Assembly: GCA_024347235.1 (NCBI GenBank)
Contig: AP025283.1
Coordinates: forward strand, 1,674,001-1,738,000
Direction: 5' to 3'
Source of the DNA: Aliamphritea spongicola
Lineage (GTDB): Bacteria > Pseudomonadota > Gammaproteobacteria > Pseudomonadales > Balneatricaceae
DNA: 64,000 nt
Shown: positions 1-10,157 of the stretch, piece after piece
Numbering within the stretch: the first letter of the stretch is position 1
Layout: the number at the start of each line of letters is the position of its first letter
The notes under the pieces: model-generated
Databases searched by the model: none
What the model was told of the DNA's origin: nothing
The model's input: the letters and a program-made list of their open reading frames with translations, nothing else
Position numbers and translations under genes: made by a program

Positions 1-98
1 TCGGTTCTGAATTGTTACCGGATGCCGGGAATGCTCAGTTAAGCCTTCCCGGTTGTCAGGTTTAATACTGGAAGAGTCTGAATTGTTTAAAGGTAACT

Positions 99-1630
99 TT
101 ATTTTTGGCGGTTCCGGATTGCGTTTTTCCAGTGTTTGGCTGCCAGCCGGATGAAAGCTTCACTTTGCAGGTTATGGACTAACACAGTACCGGAGCAAAC
201 CCAGGCTTTATTCAGGGCATCTCTGTAATATGAGCTGAATACCGGTCCGCGGCGGATCAGCCGCAGTGTGCCGGCGGGGAATCATTACCACCGTAGCCCA
301 CATCGCGCCGGTATTTGTTGTACATGTTGACGGAACTGGCAACCCAGTCGTCAATTTTCAGTTCACCATTTTCCTGGCTGACACTGCCAATCTTGGTGAG
401 GTTAAAGCTGTTATTCCACCCCGTCCGGAAGCCGTCATCTTCATCCCGTTCGCTGGATGCGTAAGGCGGTGCACCATGAACATCAAATGTCAGGTTAACT
501 TTTTACCGTTCAGGTTGTCGTTGCTGATGTTGAAGTAGCCCGGATCGATGCCGATGGCGGCCATTTCAAAGGTGGTTCCCTGATGGGGAACGCGACATGA
601 AAGTCCACCTGGGCATCAAAATCACCGTGATAGCAGTCACAGGTGACGGCCGCAGCACCTGAATATTCGCCGCCCTGTTTTATATCGATGTGTAACCCGT
701 CTTCCTGATAAATCCGGGTGTCCTGGTTGGTATGGCTGTAACCGGCCGTCCAGAGGTTACGGTCAATCCGGTCGCCGTCAAAATTATCCTGCATTACCTG
801 TGCCGGTGGCAGTAACTGCTCGCTGGTTGGCAGGGCGCCTTTGGCGATCAGTCCGGCAATATGAGGGGCGGCATATTTCAGGGCACTGATTGTTTCAGGA
901 GTCGGGGCAAAAGGCTGCTGGGTGATCAGTAACCAGTTTTCGTTTTGAACGGGGCGGTTCCCGTTTAAAAATAGCTGACGAATTCTTCTGCCCAGGCTAG
1001 CTGGTAATCGGTGTCGACGCAGCTGGCAGCATCAAGGGTAGCTGGGCTCAGCCCGTTCATCCGGGTAAGGTCTGCTGCCAGTTCTCCGTGATATCCCTGT
1101 TGGCGCATGAGCTGGCAGGTAGCAATTGGCGCAATGATGCAGGCCCGTTTTGCCAGGCCAAAGCGGTTTAGCAGCTCTGTCAGTAAAGTGGCCAGTTCGG
1201 ACTGGTGTTCATATGTCAGATCATGCAGGCGAATCAGCAGCTGGGTACGGCGGCCAAAGATTCGAAGAACGTCTTCCAGTTTACTGAGCACTACTGGCCG
1301 CTGGCTGCTGGCGTCCCAGGGAGTATCTTCACCCTGTGCGCCGGTGGGCTGATAGTTGCTATCCAGTTCACTTGATCGCCAGGTTTTGCCTGCATCCAGT
1401 TTCCGGATAGCGTCCAGGTTCATGCTGTCAACCTGAGCAGGTACGCCGCAGCTATGTTCCAGGGAGGCGTTAGGGGTGCAGATAATCTGCTTATCCCGGG
1501 TTAGCAGTACATCCAGGCAAAGGCCGTTCGCACCACCTCCCAGTCCGGCCCACAGGCTTTCCATGGTGCTGGGAGGTGTTACCCAGCAGTCTCCGTTGTG
1601 GGCAAACAGAGTAATGTTTTTAATATCCAT
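99..1630 (-). CDS. GDPD-like protein with LamG-like C-terminal half (frameshifted)
   Basis: The first ~215 residues resemble the glycerophosphodiester phosphodiesterase TIM-barrel family: an AHNGD start where AHRG is usual, then LCLDVLLTRD where ELDVQLTKD is usual. The family's catalytic arginine, glutamates and second histidine are changed (HN, CLD, CTPN), so it may not be an active phosphodiesterase. The C-terminal half (DNFDGDRIDRNLW, GTLRLIRRG, VFSSYYRD) has the look of a concanavalin/LamG-like sugar-binding fold. The pieces are rejoined by single-base shifts near 962 (T run), 590, 500 and 275; the stop is then TAA at 99-101, giving about 510 residues. ATG at 1630 is preferred to GTG at 1642 because GGGGA lies just upstream of it. 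Role unknown. It follows a LysR gene on the same strand, which may control it. Confidence 0.55.
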
Positions 1631-1669
1631 ATGGGTCCCCACGATAAGTGCTGCTGTTGAATGGTGCGG

Positions 1670-2606
1670 TTATTCTTCCTGGAATTCAGGATGCATATCC
1701 CGGAACCACTGGATGACGGTTTCCACACGCCGTGGCTGGCTGATGTCCCGTCGGGTAGTGATGTAAATAGTATTCATCATCGGTGGCAAGTCGCCTTTGT
1801 CGTATTCAACCAGTTCACCGGTTTCCAGATAGGCTTCCACACAGTGACGGGGAATACGCTGATACCTAAGCCGCCGATAACCATCTTAATTGCACCGACA
1901 ATGTCGTTGATATCGCCGGTGTGATACAGCGAGCGGGCAGTCAGTGTTTTGGCTTCTGGCATAAAGTGTCTGGCCCACAGGTCAAAGCACACGTCCATTC
2001 CCGGATAGTTAATGAAGCGGTGGTCCATGACGGTTTCCGGCTGGAGTTCGTCAAGGGTGTTACGGGAACTTGAGACCAGTACGTATTCTTCTTCACAGAA
2101 AGGAATGTAGCGCAGTGAAGGGTGCTCAATACGTTCAGTAACGAAGCCAAAATCAAAACGGTCATCGATGACTGATTGGGTTACCGCTTCCGTCGGGCAC
2201 AGTTCAACCTGAAGAGCGATACCGGGAAAGTCCAGGCGACGCTGTAACAGCATTGGGAAGTGCGGGCTTTGCAGGCATGAAGGTGGCATTGCATAGCGCA
2301 CCATACCTTCCATGGATTCCTGTCCCTGATCGAGACCGTCATGGAATTCAGCGGTGACATCCATAATGCGGCGGATATATTGCTGCAGCATTTTGCCGGC
2401 ACTGGTGAGTTTATAGGTGTCACTGACTTTATGACGACATCATGCCCCAGTGTTTCGCGGATTTTGATCATGTGATCAGAAACCACAGAAGGGCTTTGGG
2501 CAGATTTCTTTGCGGCGGTAGCATATGAGCCATATTCAGCCACAGCCATAAAAGCTTTGAAGAGTTTGGGGTCTAGCTTGAGGTACTTCTGACTGGCGAA
2601 ATTCAT
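1670..2606 (-). CDS. LysR-family transcriptional regulator (frameshifted)
   Basis: The N-terminal winged helix-turn-helix is recognisable (LDPKLFKAFMAVAEYGSYA followed by an AAKKSAQSPSVVSDHMIKIR helix and an ETLGHDV wing start). A LysR substrate-binding domain follows (DFGFVTERIEHPSLRYIPF, EEYVLVSS). The reading frame breaks near 2440 and again near 1845; restoring it gives about 312 residues, normal for the family, ending in FRDMHPEFQEE. Its start ATG is at 2606. It lies 39 bases upstream of the GDPD/LamG-like gene on the same strand, so the two may be co-transcribed. The effector is unknown. Confidence 0.8.
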
Positions 2607-3237
2607 CTGTCGGATCCGTGATAACAGTTTTCTTCGTCACATCCCTTGCTGATTGTTATATTCCGATATAACAATGAAGAGCGATCCATGCCAAGAACTC
2701 GCAATTATATGCAAAAAATTGTCTTTGCGTACTTATCTTATTGAAAGTTAAGTGTCCACGTCCATGTGGGTGGAGAGATCCGTCGAAGCTGTGGTCTATA
2801 GAACATGCGTTCCTTCGCTGGCTTTCAGGCTAAACAGGCTCCGCTGTTTGCCGTTCCGTGATGGCTTTGTTCTATAGAGGCCAAATCCGTTTTGGCGCTG
2901 TGCGTAGTATCATCCTTGTGGGCATCCGGGCCGCAATATTCGTTCCATGGTACGTCATATCCGTTTACGCACTTTGTAAAGCATTTATCCCTGATAATTC
3001 CGTTTTGTTTCAGTGCAGTCCCTGCTGTCTGAATCCTTTTAGACCTTTATAAATTTTTTCCCTGGGAGGAAGTCCACTTCCCCAACAACCCATCCACTGT
3101 GCGTATCATCCTTTCAGCGCACTTCCCATTTCCATATGGGGTTATCTGTCCCTGCCTGTCCCTGGTGTTTTAAATCCTTTTACCCGCCAGCATCCCTGTG
3201 GCGTTATCTTTCCTGAAGTCCTGACCTAGAAGAATCT
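2607..3237. other. 630-base gap without a supported gene
   Basis: No convincing coding sequence was found on either strand. The only open frame (2858-3052) lacks a good ribosome site and resembles no family. The stretch repeats short phrases such as tccatatggggttatc (about 3131) and tccctgtggcgttatc (about 3193), and twice carries aatcctttta. This could be degraded repeat sequence or the remains of a lost gene. The LysR promoter should lie at the left end. Confidence 0.4.
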
Positions 3238-3564
3238 TTAAACCGGGCTGACCAGTAACTGCCGGAGCCGTGAAATTTCCAGCAGTTCTTCGTTGTTAAT
3301 GACACGGTCGAAGACCGAGTCCAGCAAATCCACCATGCCCTGGTTGATCACTTTTGTTCCTTCAATGTTTGCTTCGAGCTTTACACCGTGTAGATAGTTA
3401 TGCCGGATATCACCAAAATTGACGTCGCTGATTTGTCCCGGTTCCAGCTCAACGCTACGGGTTCCGTAGGGAGTCTGGGTAACATCACTGTTCGATCTGC
3501 CCGATACATACAGGGTGACCTGAATAGGATGTTCTGTGTCGTTACATATCGTCTTTACGCGCAT
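3238..3564 (-). CDS. Hypothetical protein, 108 residues
   Basis: An uninterrupted frame from ATG at 3564 to a stop at 3238. The product is small, acidic, without signal peptide or membrane segment. The N-terminal half (RVKTICNDTEHPIQVTLYV, then YGTRSVELEPGQ) is beta-rich. The C-terminal half (VDLLDSVFDRVINNEELLEI) is helical. I do not recognise a family. It is divergent from the gene starting at 3737, with a 170-base shared upstream region. Composition matches its neighbours, which supports a real gene. Confidence 0.5.
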   Translation of the reverse strand: MRVKTICNDTEHPIQVTLYVSGRSNSDVTQTPYGTRSVELEPGQISDVNFGDIRHNYLHGVKLEANIEGTKVINQGMVDLLDSVFDRVINNEELLEISRLRQLLVSPV

Positions 3565-3736
3565 CTTGTCTCGGTTTACTGCGGTTGCTCATTTAACGCT
3601 TCAAACTTTAGCGGCTCCCTTTAGTAAAGGCCAACCGTAAGTTCAGGATTGCCAATCCGGGAAATCCGGCTGGCATTAGTCTTTAGTATCGGCTATAAGA
3701 AATGTTGCTTATAAATCAGCTAGATAGGAGGTGGTG

Positions 3737-4512
3737 ATGGATAAGGGTACAGCACCTGTCAGGCGGATACATCCTGCAGGGATACGTGTCTGGCAAGGAT
3801 TTCGCATTGCCTCCATGGCGGCCGACTGGCAGAGATTCAGTGAGCAGTTGGGGAAAATTTTTATACCTGCAACTGTGCAGCAAATGCAGCCGTTAGGCTT
3901 GCAGGCATACTTTCCTCTGATTTTGCCCGATTCCGGATTTACCTTACCGGATGAGTTGGCATTAGTGATTTACTCGAGTCAGGACGTTTATAAAACCGCA
4001 ACCCGTGAAACGGTTGCGGGCGGGCCTATGGTACATTGCATGGGACTGTGTTTAATTTCAACCGGGAAGGGGACATTCCCAAGAGCCGGTCTTTTTCCGG
4101 TGGCCTGGTCCGGCAATCTGGAAGATTCCAAACCTGTCTATCTGAAGGATGCAGCAATTGACTGGCATTCAGGAGTGCTGCGTTGTCTGGTAATGAAAAG
4201 CCGTGATGAACACGGGATGTCGGATCAGTATGCGCAAATTTCTGCCATTGCGAATGACTGGCTTGAAGGAAGTAATGAAACCTCTGATAACGTAATTCTG
4301 CAGGTTGAAGAGGGTTATCTGCTTTGCTGGGAGCATTATGATAATGCAGTAACAAATGGCCTGACTGATCTATTGAAAACTCAGGTTCAGGGTGTGGTTG
4401 TCATTGATACCTGTGCCGAAAAGTTATGGTCCAGCCGCTGTTTTCTGCACCGGATAACGGGGTTGAACCGGTAGCCGGTTTACTGATGGATGTACGTCTG
4501 GAAAGCGGTTGA
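3737..4512 (+). CDS. Hypothetical protein, about 258 residues (one frameshift)
   Basis: ATG at 3737 is preferred because AGGAG lies six bases upstream (3726-3730). The raw frame stops at 4474. Adding one A in the A-run near 4421 (GCCGAAAAG) extends it to a TGA at 4510-4512 with a plausible end (VMVQPLFSAPDNG ... LLMDVRLESG). No signal peptide or membrane segment. I recognise no family. It converges with a GlxA-type regulator gene ten bases downstream, which suggests a shared catabolic theme but proves nothing. Confidence 0.55.
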
Positions 4513-4522
4513 TTAAACCCTT

Positions 4523-5586
4523 TTACTGACGGTGCTGTTCCCGTGCAAAAGTAGGGGCAGTACCAAAATAGTCTTTATAACAGTTGCTGAAGTGGCTGGA
4601 GCTGACAAAGCCGCAGGCCAGTGCAATATCAGTAATGCTGTGACTGGTTTGTAACAGCAGTCGCCGCGCCTGAGTAATCCGTAATTCCAGGTAGTATTTA
4701 CTGGGTGATGTTTCCAGATGATTCTGGAAAGACGTTCTGCCTGACGCCGCGACACACCGACAAAATTACACAGTTCTTCGACACTCAGAGGCTCTTCGAT
4801 ATTAGCGGTCATCAGCTGGATCAGTTCTCTGAGACTTTCAGGTAAGTTTGCTTTGTCTGATAATTGCGTCAGACGATTCTGGCTGTTCTCTGCCAGTTGA
4901 TCGCAGCTGAGAATTTCCCGGATTGCCCGGACAATGTCTTTTCCCTGCAGGCGTTCAATGATTTTCAGCATCATCTCAAGCGCGCTGTTTGGGCCGGCAC
5001 AGCTGATACGGTTGTTGTCCGTGACAAAAATCTGATCGCTGACGTGTACCTTGGGATACTTTTCCTTAATGAAGGCGTGATTCTCAGGGTGTATTGCACA
5101 CTGAGTGTCATCCATCAGGCCTGCCTGAGCCAGCGCAATGGCACCATTCCACAGGCCGCCGTAAATAATTTGGGAGGTGTTCTGTGATTTCAGGTATTCC
5201 GTCAGTGCCGGATGAACATCAATGCTGCAGCGGTAGCCGCCACACACGATCAGCATGTCGTAATTATCTTTTGTATCTGTTTGCAGTTGCGACAGATGGG
5301 TGCCGGTGGAAATCTCAATTCCCAAATCGCTTTTTACCTGAGTGCTGTCCAGGCCGATGGTCTGATAGCTGAACAATGGTGCGGTGCGTACCAGGTTGGC
5401 GGTAACCAGCGCATCAACGGCTGCAGTAAAGGCCATCATAGAAAAATGCTCCAGCAGAACGAATGCGACGTGCAGCGGTTTTTCTGACGTGGTTTCACCC
5501 GGGAGGAAACGGCGGTTGGTTTCACGAAGCGGGGTACTGAACTGACGGGTATCTTTTGGTGCGCTCATTGGTTGCTGAGTTCTCAC
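4523..5586 (-). CDS. GlxA-type AraC-family transcriptional regulator (frameshifted)
   Basis: The N-terminal ~200 residues form a DJ-1/PfpI (class I glutamine amidotransferase-like) domain (LHVAFVLLEHFSMMAFTAA, YDMLIVCGGYR, IYGGLWNGAIALAQAGLM). The C-terminal domain is an AraC helix-turn-helix pair (LSVEELCNFVGVSRRQAERL). One T is missing near 4735; correcting it gives a normal AraC end (ITDIALACGFVSSSHFSNCY, then FGTAPTFAREQH). Family members such as GbdR, CdhR and SouR sense choline- or carnitine-derived compounds, but the ligand here cannot be told from sequence. It is divergent from the TRAP transporter operon and is the obvious candidate to regulate it. Confidence 0.85.
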
Positions 5587-6038
5587 AGGTTAAGGCGCTT
5601 TTATAACAGTTTTCTCTGAAAAGTTGTAATTTTCCAGAGTACGTTTTTGGTTTGACTGTCATTTGATCAGTAAGTTACTGGTGGGGATGTTTGTGCAGCA
5701 TGTTTATTTTGTAAACAGGCTGTAATTTTTGTAAATGTATTGGTGGAAGTAATTGTTGGGTGTAACAGGGTATTTATATCATTTAGATAAATATAAATAT
5801 AAAAACGATAAAACATGCGGTTAGCTAAGGTTTTTACAAAGTGTTAATAATTCTTTGGTTAGACGTTTTTTGAGGCTGATTTTGGCAGGTTAGAAATATT
5901 ATTTTTCTCTGTGTATAAACGTTTTAACTGTTTATTCGAAACACGCTGCAAGGTTGTAGTTGATGTAAATAGTTTTAGCTGTGCAGGTGAGTTTTTATCA
6001 GTTGCATATATATAAAAATAATATTTCCGGAGTTCCTC
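5587..6038. promoter_or_regulatory. AT-rich divergent regulatory region between the GlxA-type regulator and dctP
   Basis: About 450 bases, strongly A+T-rich, with no gene. It must carry the promoters of both the regulator (leftwards) and the TRAP operon (rightwards). A Shine-Dalgarno-like CCGGAG lies at about 6027-6032 before the dctP ATG at 6039. I could not pick a unique -35/-10 pair or operator with confidence. Confidence 0.4.
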
Positions 6039-7034
6039 ATGAGTAAAATGTCCAGCTTCAAATCCCTGATTGCCAGCAGCATGATGTTGGGTGCGGTTTT
6101 AACCACTTCTGCAGAGGCCGCGACTACATTGCGGATTGCCAGCCAGCATGCGCCTGATCAGTACGCATCTGAAGTGTTACGTCAGATTAAGGATGAGCTT
6201 GAGGGAGCAGGTGTCGATCTGAAAATTAAATTGTACCCGGCCGGTCAGCTGGGTTCAGGTGAGCAGCTTTTAGGTGAAGCTGCGCGCGGTACCATTGATA
6301 TCGTCCATTCCTTTGTTTACAGCCATAAAGATCCGGTACTGGAGATTAACTCTCTGCCGTATCTGGTTTCGAACTATGACGAAATGGAAAAAGTCTTCAG
6401 CCCGGGTTCTAACTTCTACACTCTTTGATCAGCGTATGGATAAACTGAACCTTAAACTGTTGGGAATTACCGCTGAAGGTTTCATTGGTGTAATGGCTTC
6501 AACAGAGCCTGAAAACTACCGTACCACCGGTGCAAAAGGCCAGAACATCCGTGTCTGGAGTGCACAGTCTGCGAAGCTGGCCACTCAGGATATGGGCTAT
6601 AACACGACCACAATTGACTGGGGTGACGCATTCCCAGCGATCCAGCAGGGTGTGGTTGATGGCATGATCGGTGCAACACCAGAAGCGACCTATACCACCT
6701 TTAAAGAAGCGATCAGCAACTATGTGCCGTATAACGCATTTGTTGAAAACTATGCTTACTACGCCAGTAAGAAAACCTGGGAAAAGAAGCTGAACGACGA
6801 ACAGCGTAAGGTTATCGAAGATGTTTTCGCCCGTGCTGCTGCCAAGTTTGTGGACTGGAGCCGCGAGAATGATGCGGCCAATCTGAAAAACTGGAAGAGT
6901 TCGGCGTAAAGGTTCTGCCAATTACCGATGCTGAGCGTGGTGCGATTGCTGATGAGATCCGTGCCAAGACATGGCCTAAGCTGGAAGAGCGTCTGGGTAA
7001 GGAAAACCTGGATAAAATCGTTGCAGATCTGTAA
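6039..7034 (+). CDS. dctP: TRAP transporter substrate-binding protein DctP (frameshifted)
   Basis: Periplasmic solute receptor of a tripartite ATP-independent periplasmic transporter. A Sec signal peptide ends near AEA (residue ~28). DctP-family features follow: LRIASQHAPDQYASEVL, the YPAGQLGSGEQLLGEAARG motif, ENYRTTGAKGQNIRVW and DWGDAFPAIQQGVVDGMIG. Frameshifts near 6422 and 6888 split it; rejoined it has ~331 residues, normal for the family, ending KENLDKIVADL. First gene of the dctPQM operon. The substrate is unknown; the neighbouring GlxA-type regulator and the demethylase/DddP genes further on make a methylated amine or sulfonium compound worth testing, but that is inference. Confidence 0.9.
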
Positions 7035-7056
7035 CGGTTCCTTTGTCTGAAAAGAT

Positions 7057-7096
7057 GGCTGTAGTGAAAATGTTATTAACTGCAGCCTTCTTTTGT
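7057..7096 (+). terminator. Intra-operon stem-loop between dctP and dctQ
   Basis: GGCTGTAGT (7057-7065) pairs with ACTGCAGCC (7079-7087), allowing one G-U pair, and is followed by ttcttttg. It looks like a partial terminator or RNA-stabilising hairpin. Such elements often let the binding protein be made in excess of the membrane subunits. Confidence 0.55.
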
Positions 7097-7123
7097 TTTT
7101 AATTCTGAGTAAAAAGGTGCTTT

Positions 7124-7668
7124 ATGTATTTAGATATACCGCGCCCGCTCAGAAGTCTGGTTAATTTCTTGCTGCAAATAAAACAGTATTTTTGGCGGCT
7201 GCCAGCCTGATTATGGCATTCGTGTTTTTCTTTGTGGTGATTCTGCGTTATTGGTTTCAAACAGACCTTTTGCGTATGAAGAATGGGTATTGATGCTGGC
7301 TTTCTGGGTTTATTTTCTGGGCGGTGCAATGGGAAGTTATGAAAACACCCATGTCAAAGCCGACTTTTTATTATCAGTCATGGATGACCCGCGTAAAAAT
7401 GGCTGGTGGTTAACTTTACGATTTTTCTTGAAGTGCTGATCGGGCTGGTGCTGAGTTACTGGGGCTGGCTGATGGTTGAGGAAGAAGTGGTTGCTTATCC
7501 TGACTGGCAGCGTACCACCGGGCTGGAATTGCCTTTCTTTATTCCGAAACTGGGTATTTTCCTCGGATTTGTCTTCATGACCTTTATACCGCTCTGCATC
7601 TCTATAGCGGATTGCGTTCCGGGCCGAGCGACGTCTGGGAAGATAACGAAACTCCACCACACATCTGA
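7124..7668 (+). CDS. dctQ: TRAP transporter small permease DctQ (frameshifted)
   Basis: Four-helix small membrane subunit. Rejoining the frame across shifts near 7175, 7265, 7425 and 7585 gives about 182 residues with four hydrophobic segments, including SLIMAFVFFFVVILRYWF, WVLMLAFWVYFLGGAMGSY and LGIFLGFVFMTF. The typical DctQ sequence ENTHVKADFLLSVM lies between helices two and three. ATG at 7124 follows AAGGTG. It ends PPHI just upstream of dctM. Partner of DctP and DctM. Confidence 0.82.
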
Positions 7669-7680
7669 CAGGCAGGCTTT

Positions 7681-8967
7681 ATGTTAATTCTTCTGACACT
7701 ATTAGTGATCTGTGTCGCCCTGCTGATCGGTATTCCGGTACCGTTCGCCTTTGGCCTGGCACTGATCTATATGTCGCTGACCGGTGATCATGATCCGGCT
7801 GGCTTTTTAACCTCAGGGCACTGGCGCATGAATGTGCTGGTTCTGCTGGCGATTCCTCTGTTCATTATTGCCGGTACGATTATGGAGCGGGCAAGATTGC
7901 TCAGCCTCTGGTTGAGCTGGCAGAGTTATTTGTTGGCCGCTTTAAAGGCGGTATTGCATATACAGCTGTGGGAGCAAGTGCGGTATTCGGATCGATTGCC
8001 GGCAGTGCTACTGCAACCCTGACCTGTATCGGCAGTATTATGACGCCGCAGCTGCGTAAGGCGAATTATCCTGAAGGATTGTCTGCCGCCCTGATTACCA
8101 ATGCTGCCCCACTGGGGTTGCTGATTCCCTAGTGCCATTCAGATTATCTATGCCTGGGTGACCCGTCAGTCGGTGCTGAAGTGCTTTCTGGCGACGATTG
8201 TACCGGGCCTGATTCTGGTTACGCTGCTGTGTATCGTTAACTTCTTTATGCTTCGCAAGCATAAAGGTATTAAAACCCTGCCGCCAAGTGATGATTTTGT
8301 TGGCGAAGTGACCCGCAAGAGCCGTTTTGCGTTACCGGCGCTGCTGATGCCATTCATGATTCTGGGTGGTATTTACGGCGGTATTATGACGCCGACTGAA
8401 GCGGCGGGTATTGCTGTGGTGTATGCCATTCCTGTGGGGTTCTTTATCTATAAAGGCCTGAATAAGGATAACTTCAAAGAAGCGCTGGTACAGTCTGCAA
8501 CCACCACCGGTGTGGTCATGGTGATGTTCTTCATGGTGATGATTGTCAGCCGGCTGCTGATTTTTGAAGACATCCCGGGCCTTGCTCAGGAGCTGATTTT
8601 CTCTGTCTCTGAAAATCCAATTGTTGTGCTGATTATGATTAACGTTGTGATGATTCTGATCGGCATGCTGATGGACGATGTCAGTGGCGTGTTACTGGCC
8701 TCTCCGCTGTTATTCCCGATTGTGGTTGAACTGGGGGTTGATCCTATTCAGTTTGCAGCAATTGTGGGTGTAAACCTGGGGATGGGGAATATTACACCGC
8801 CAACGGCACCACTGCTGTATCTTGGTTCCCGGGTAACGAATGTACGTGTCAGTGCCATGCTGAAACCAACGCTGATCATGATTGCATTCGCCTGGATACC
8901 GACGCTGATTATCACGACGTATGTACCGCAGGTGTCTCTGTTCTTGCCAGAGTTATTAATGGGTTAA
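7681..8967 (+). CDS. dctM: TRAP transporter large permease DctM (frameshifted)
   Basis: Large membrane subunit of the transporter, about 430 residues with roughly twelve hydrophobic segments. Recognisable parts include the N-terminal LIGIPVPFAFGLALIYMSL, the loop AVFGSIAGSATATLTCIGS, TPTEAAGIAVVYA, and the C-terminal GVNLGMGNITPPTAPLLYLG. The frame breaks near 7888 (missing G) and 8129 (missing Cs before TAG). The final part from 8158 is intact to TAA at 8965. It starts 12 bases after dctQ. A strong terminator follows. Confidence 0.9.
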
Positions 8968-8991
8968 CTGCCCGTGTAAAGATCACGGTTC

Positions 8992-9024
8992 AAAACCCCG
9001 GTTGTTTCGGCACCGGGGTTTTTA
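8992..9024 (+). terminator. Rho-independent terminator after dctM
   Basis: AAACCCCGGT (8993-9002) pairs with ACCGGGGTTT (9012-9021) around a nine-base loop, followed by Ts. It also overlaps the 3' end of the oppositely oriented DUF6151 gene, and the A-rich left side lets it work for that gene as well. Confidence 0.85.
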
Positions 9025-9641
9025 TGTATCAGCGTAGGGATGGGTATCGTGCTGAATGACTTCTGGTTTTACGATGGGGTTGCCCCGGGTATCAAAGAGT
9101 GGTGTAGGGTGGCTTAAGCCGCGAATTTTCCAGATCAGCAGCCGGAAAATGATCTTTATAGTGATGCTTAGGGGCATGCCGCTGTGTCTGGCAGCTTTGA
9201 TCCGGGTGCCGGTTGCATGTTTGGCATGAATATAGCCCTTAACATCTCCCAGAATCTGCTGGCGCTCCTTGGCATCCAGCCGGATAAAACTGTGGATCAG
9301 GCCAATAAAGGGGACACCGGCTGTTAGCGTATTGCCTATGGGTGTAAAACAGCAGCGGGTATACCAGCGGAGCGTGCCTTTGGGGAGAGTTTCAGGCATG
9401 CAATATGTTCGTGACCTTCGGTGATTTGTAAATGGGCCGGTGGCATCTGAAACACTTCAGTACCGCCGTCGGCATCCAGAACAGGCTGGTGGTCTTCGGC
9501 CTGCTGGTTTGATTTAAGGTATTGTGCAAATGCCTGACAGCTGCGGCAGTAACAAACTAGGCGGTTACCGCTGGTGGGTGAGGCATTTTTAGCGATGCCT
9601 TTCACCGCGCTGCAATGGCATTGCAGAGGTATGTCGGTCAT
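9022..9641 (-). CDS. DUF6151 family protein (frameshifted)
   Basis: The N-terminus has the family's cysteine pattern (IPLQCHCSAVKGIAKNASP, then RLVCYCRSCQAFAQYL), reminiscent of zinc-binding GFA proteins. The C-terminus carries GTLRWYTRCCFTPIGNT, also family-typical. The two halves are in different frames; a single-base change near 9385 joins LSPK to GTLRWYT and gives ~206 residues. Its start overlaps the stop of the upstream DUF2214 gene by four bases, so they are translationally coupled. Function unknown; cytoplasmic. Confidence 0.75.
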
Positions 9642-10093
9642 GGTTGTTGTTCTTTAGCCGGCCGTACTGCCGATCCTCGGGCCATTGTGACCGCCAGAAA
9701 AGGCATTAGTAGCAATAATAACAGTTCAGCCCGGATAATCCGGATAATTCGTCGGGGCACAGGAATTCTGCTGGTGTTTGCACGGCGATTTCGCAAGTAA
9801 AACCAGGTTGGAATTGTGGACAGAGTCGCAATTACCGCGAACAGCAGAAGTTTGGTGTGAAAGATAAAGTTACCGGAGTAAAAGGCTTCCGGTTTGCCGA
9901 CAATAAACCATAGCAGTAAACCGCTGACCAGCATGAGCATAGCGCCTGCACCGTAAATGCCGTCGATAACGGCAATTTTCCGCAGGGCGGCCGGGGTCAT
10001 GGTTTTACGTAGCAGCAGATGCTGACTGACCAGTGCCGCGGCCAGAATGATCAGGCCGGTGAAGTGCAGATATCTGACAAGAAGCTCTTCCAT
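9638..10093 (-). CDS. DUF2214 family membrane protein
   Basis: Intact 151-residue integral membrane protein with four predicted helices (FTGLIILAAALVSQHLLL, YGAGAMLMLVSGLLLWF, LLLFAVIATLSTIPTWFYL, AELLLLLLMPFLAVTMARG). The arrangement and the PTWFYLR region match DUF2214 proteins. Role unknown. Four-base overlap with the downstream DUF6151 gene shows an operon. Confidence 0.75.
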   Translation of the reverse strand: MEELLVRYLHFTGLIILAAALVSQHLLLRKTMTPAALRKIAVIDGIYGAGAMLMLVSGLLLWFIVGKPEAFYSGNFIFHTKLLLFAVIATLSTIPTWFYLRNRRANTSRIPVPRRIIRIIRAELLLLLLMPFLAVTMARGSAVRPAKEQQP

Positions 10094-10157
10094 TGCAGGG
10101 TCCTGTTGCCGGTATTAGCGGCTCAGTGTAGACCGAAATGGTCAGCTGGGTATAGCG

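Noticed and set aside
2858-3052. 64-residue open frame
   Set aside because: No ribosome site, no family resemblance, and it lies in low-complexity sequence.
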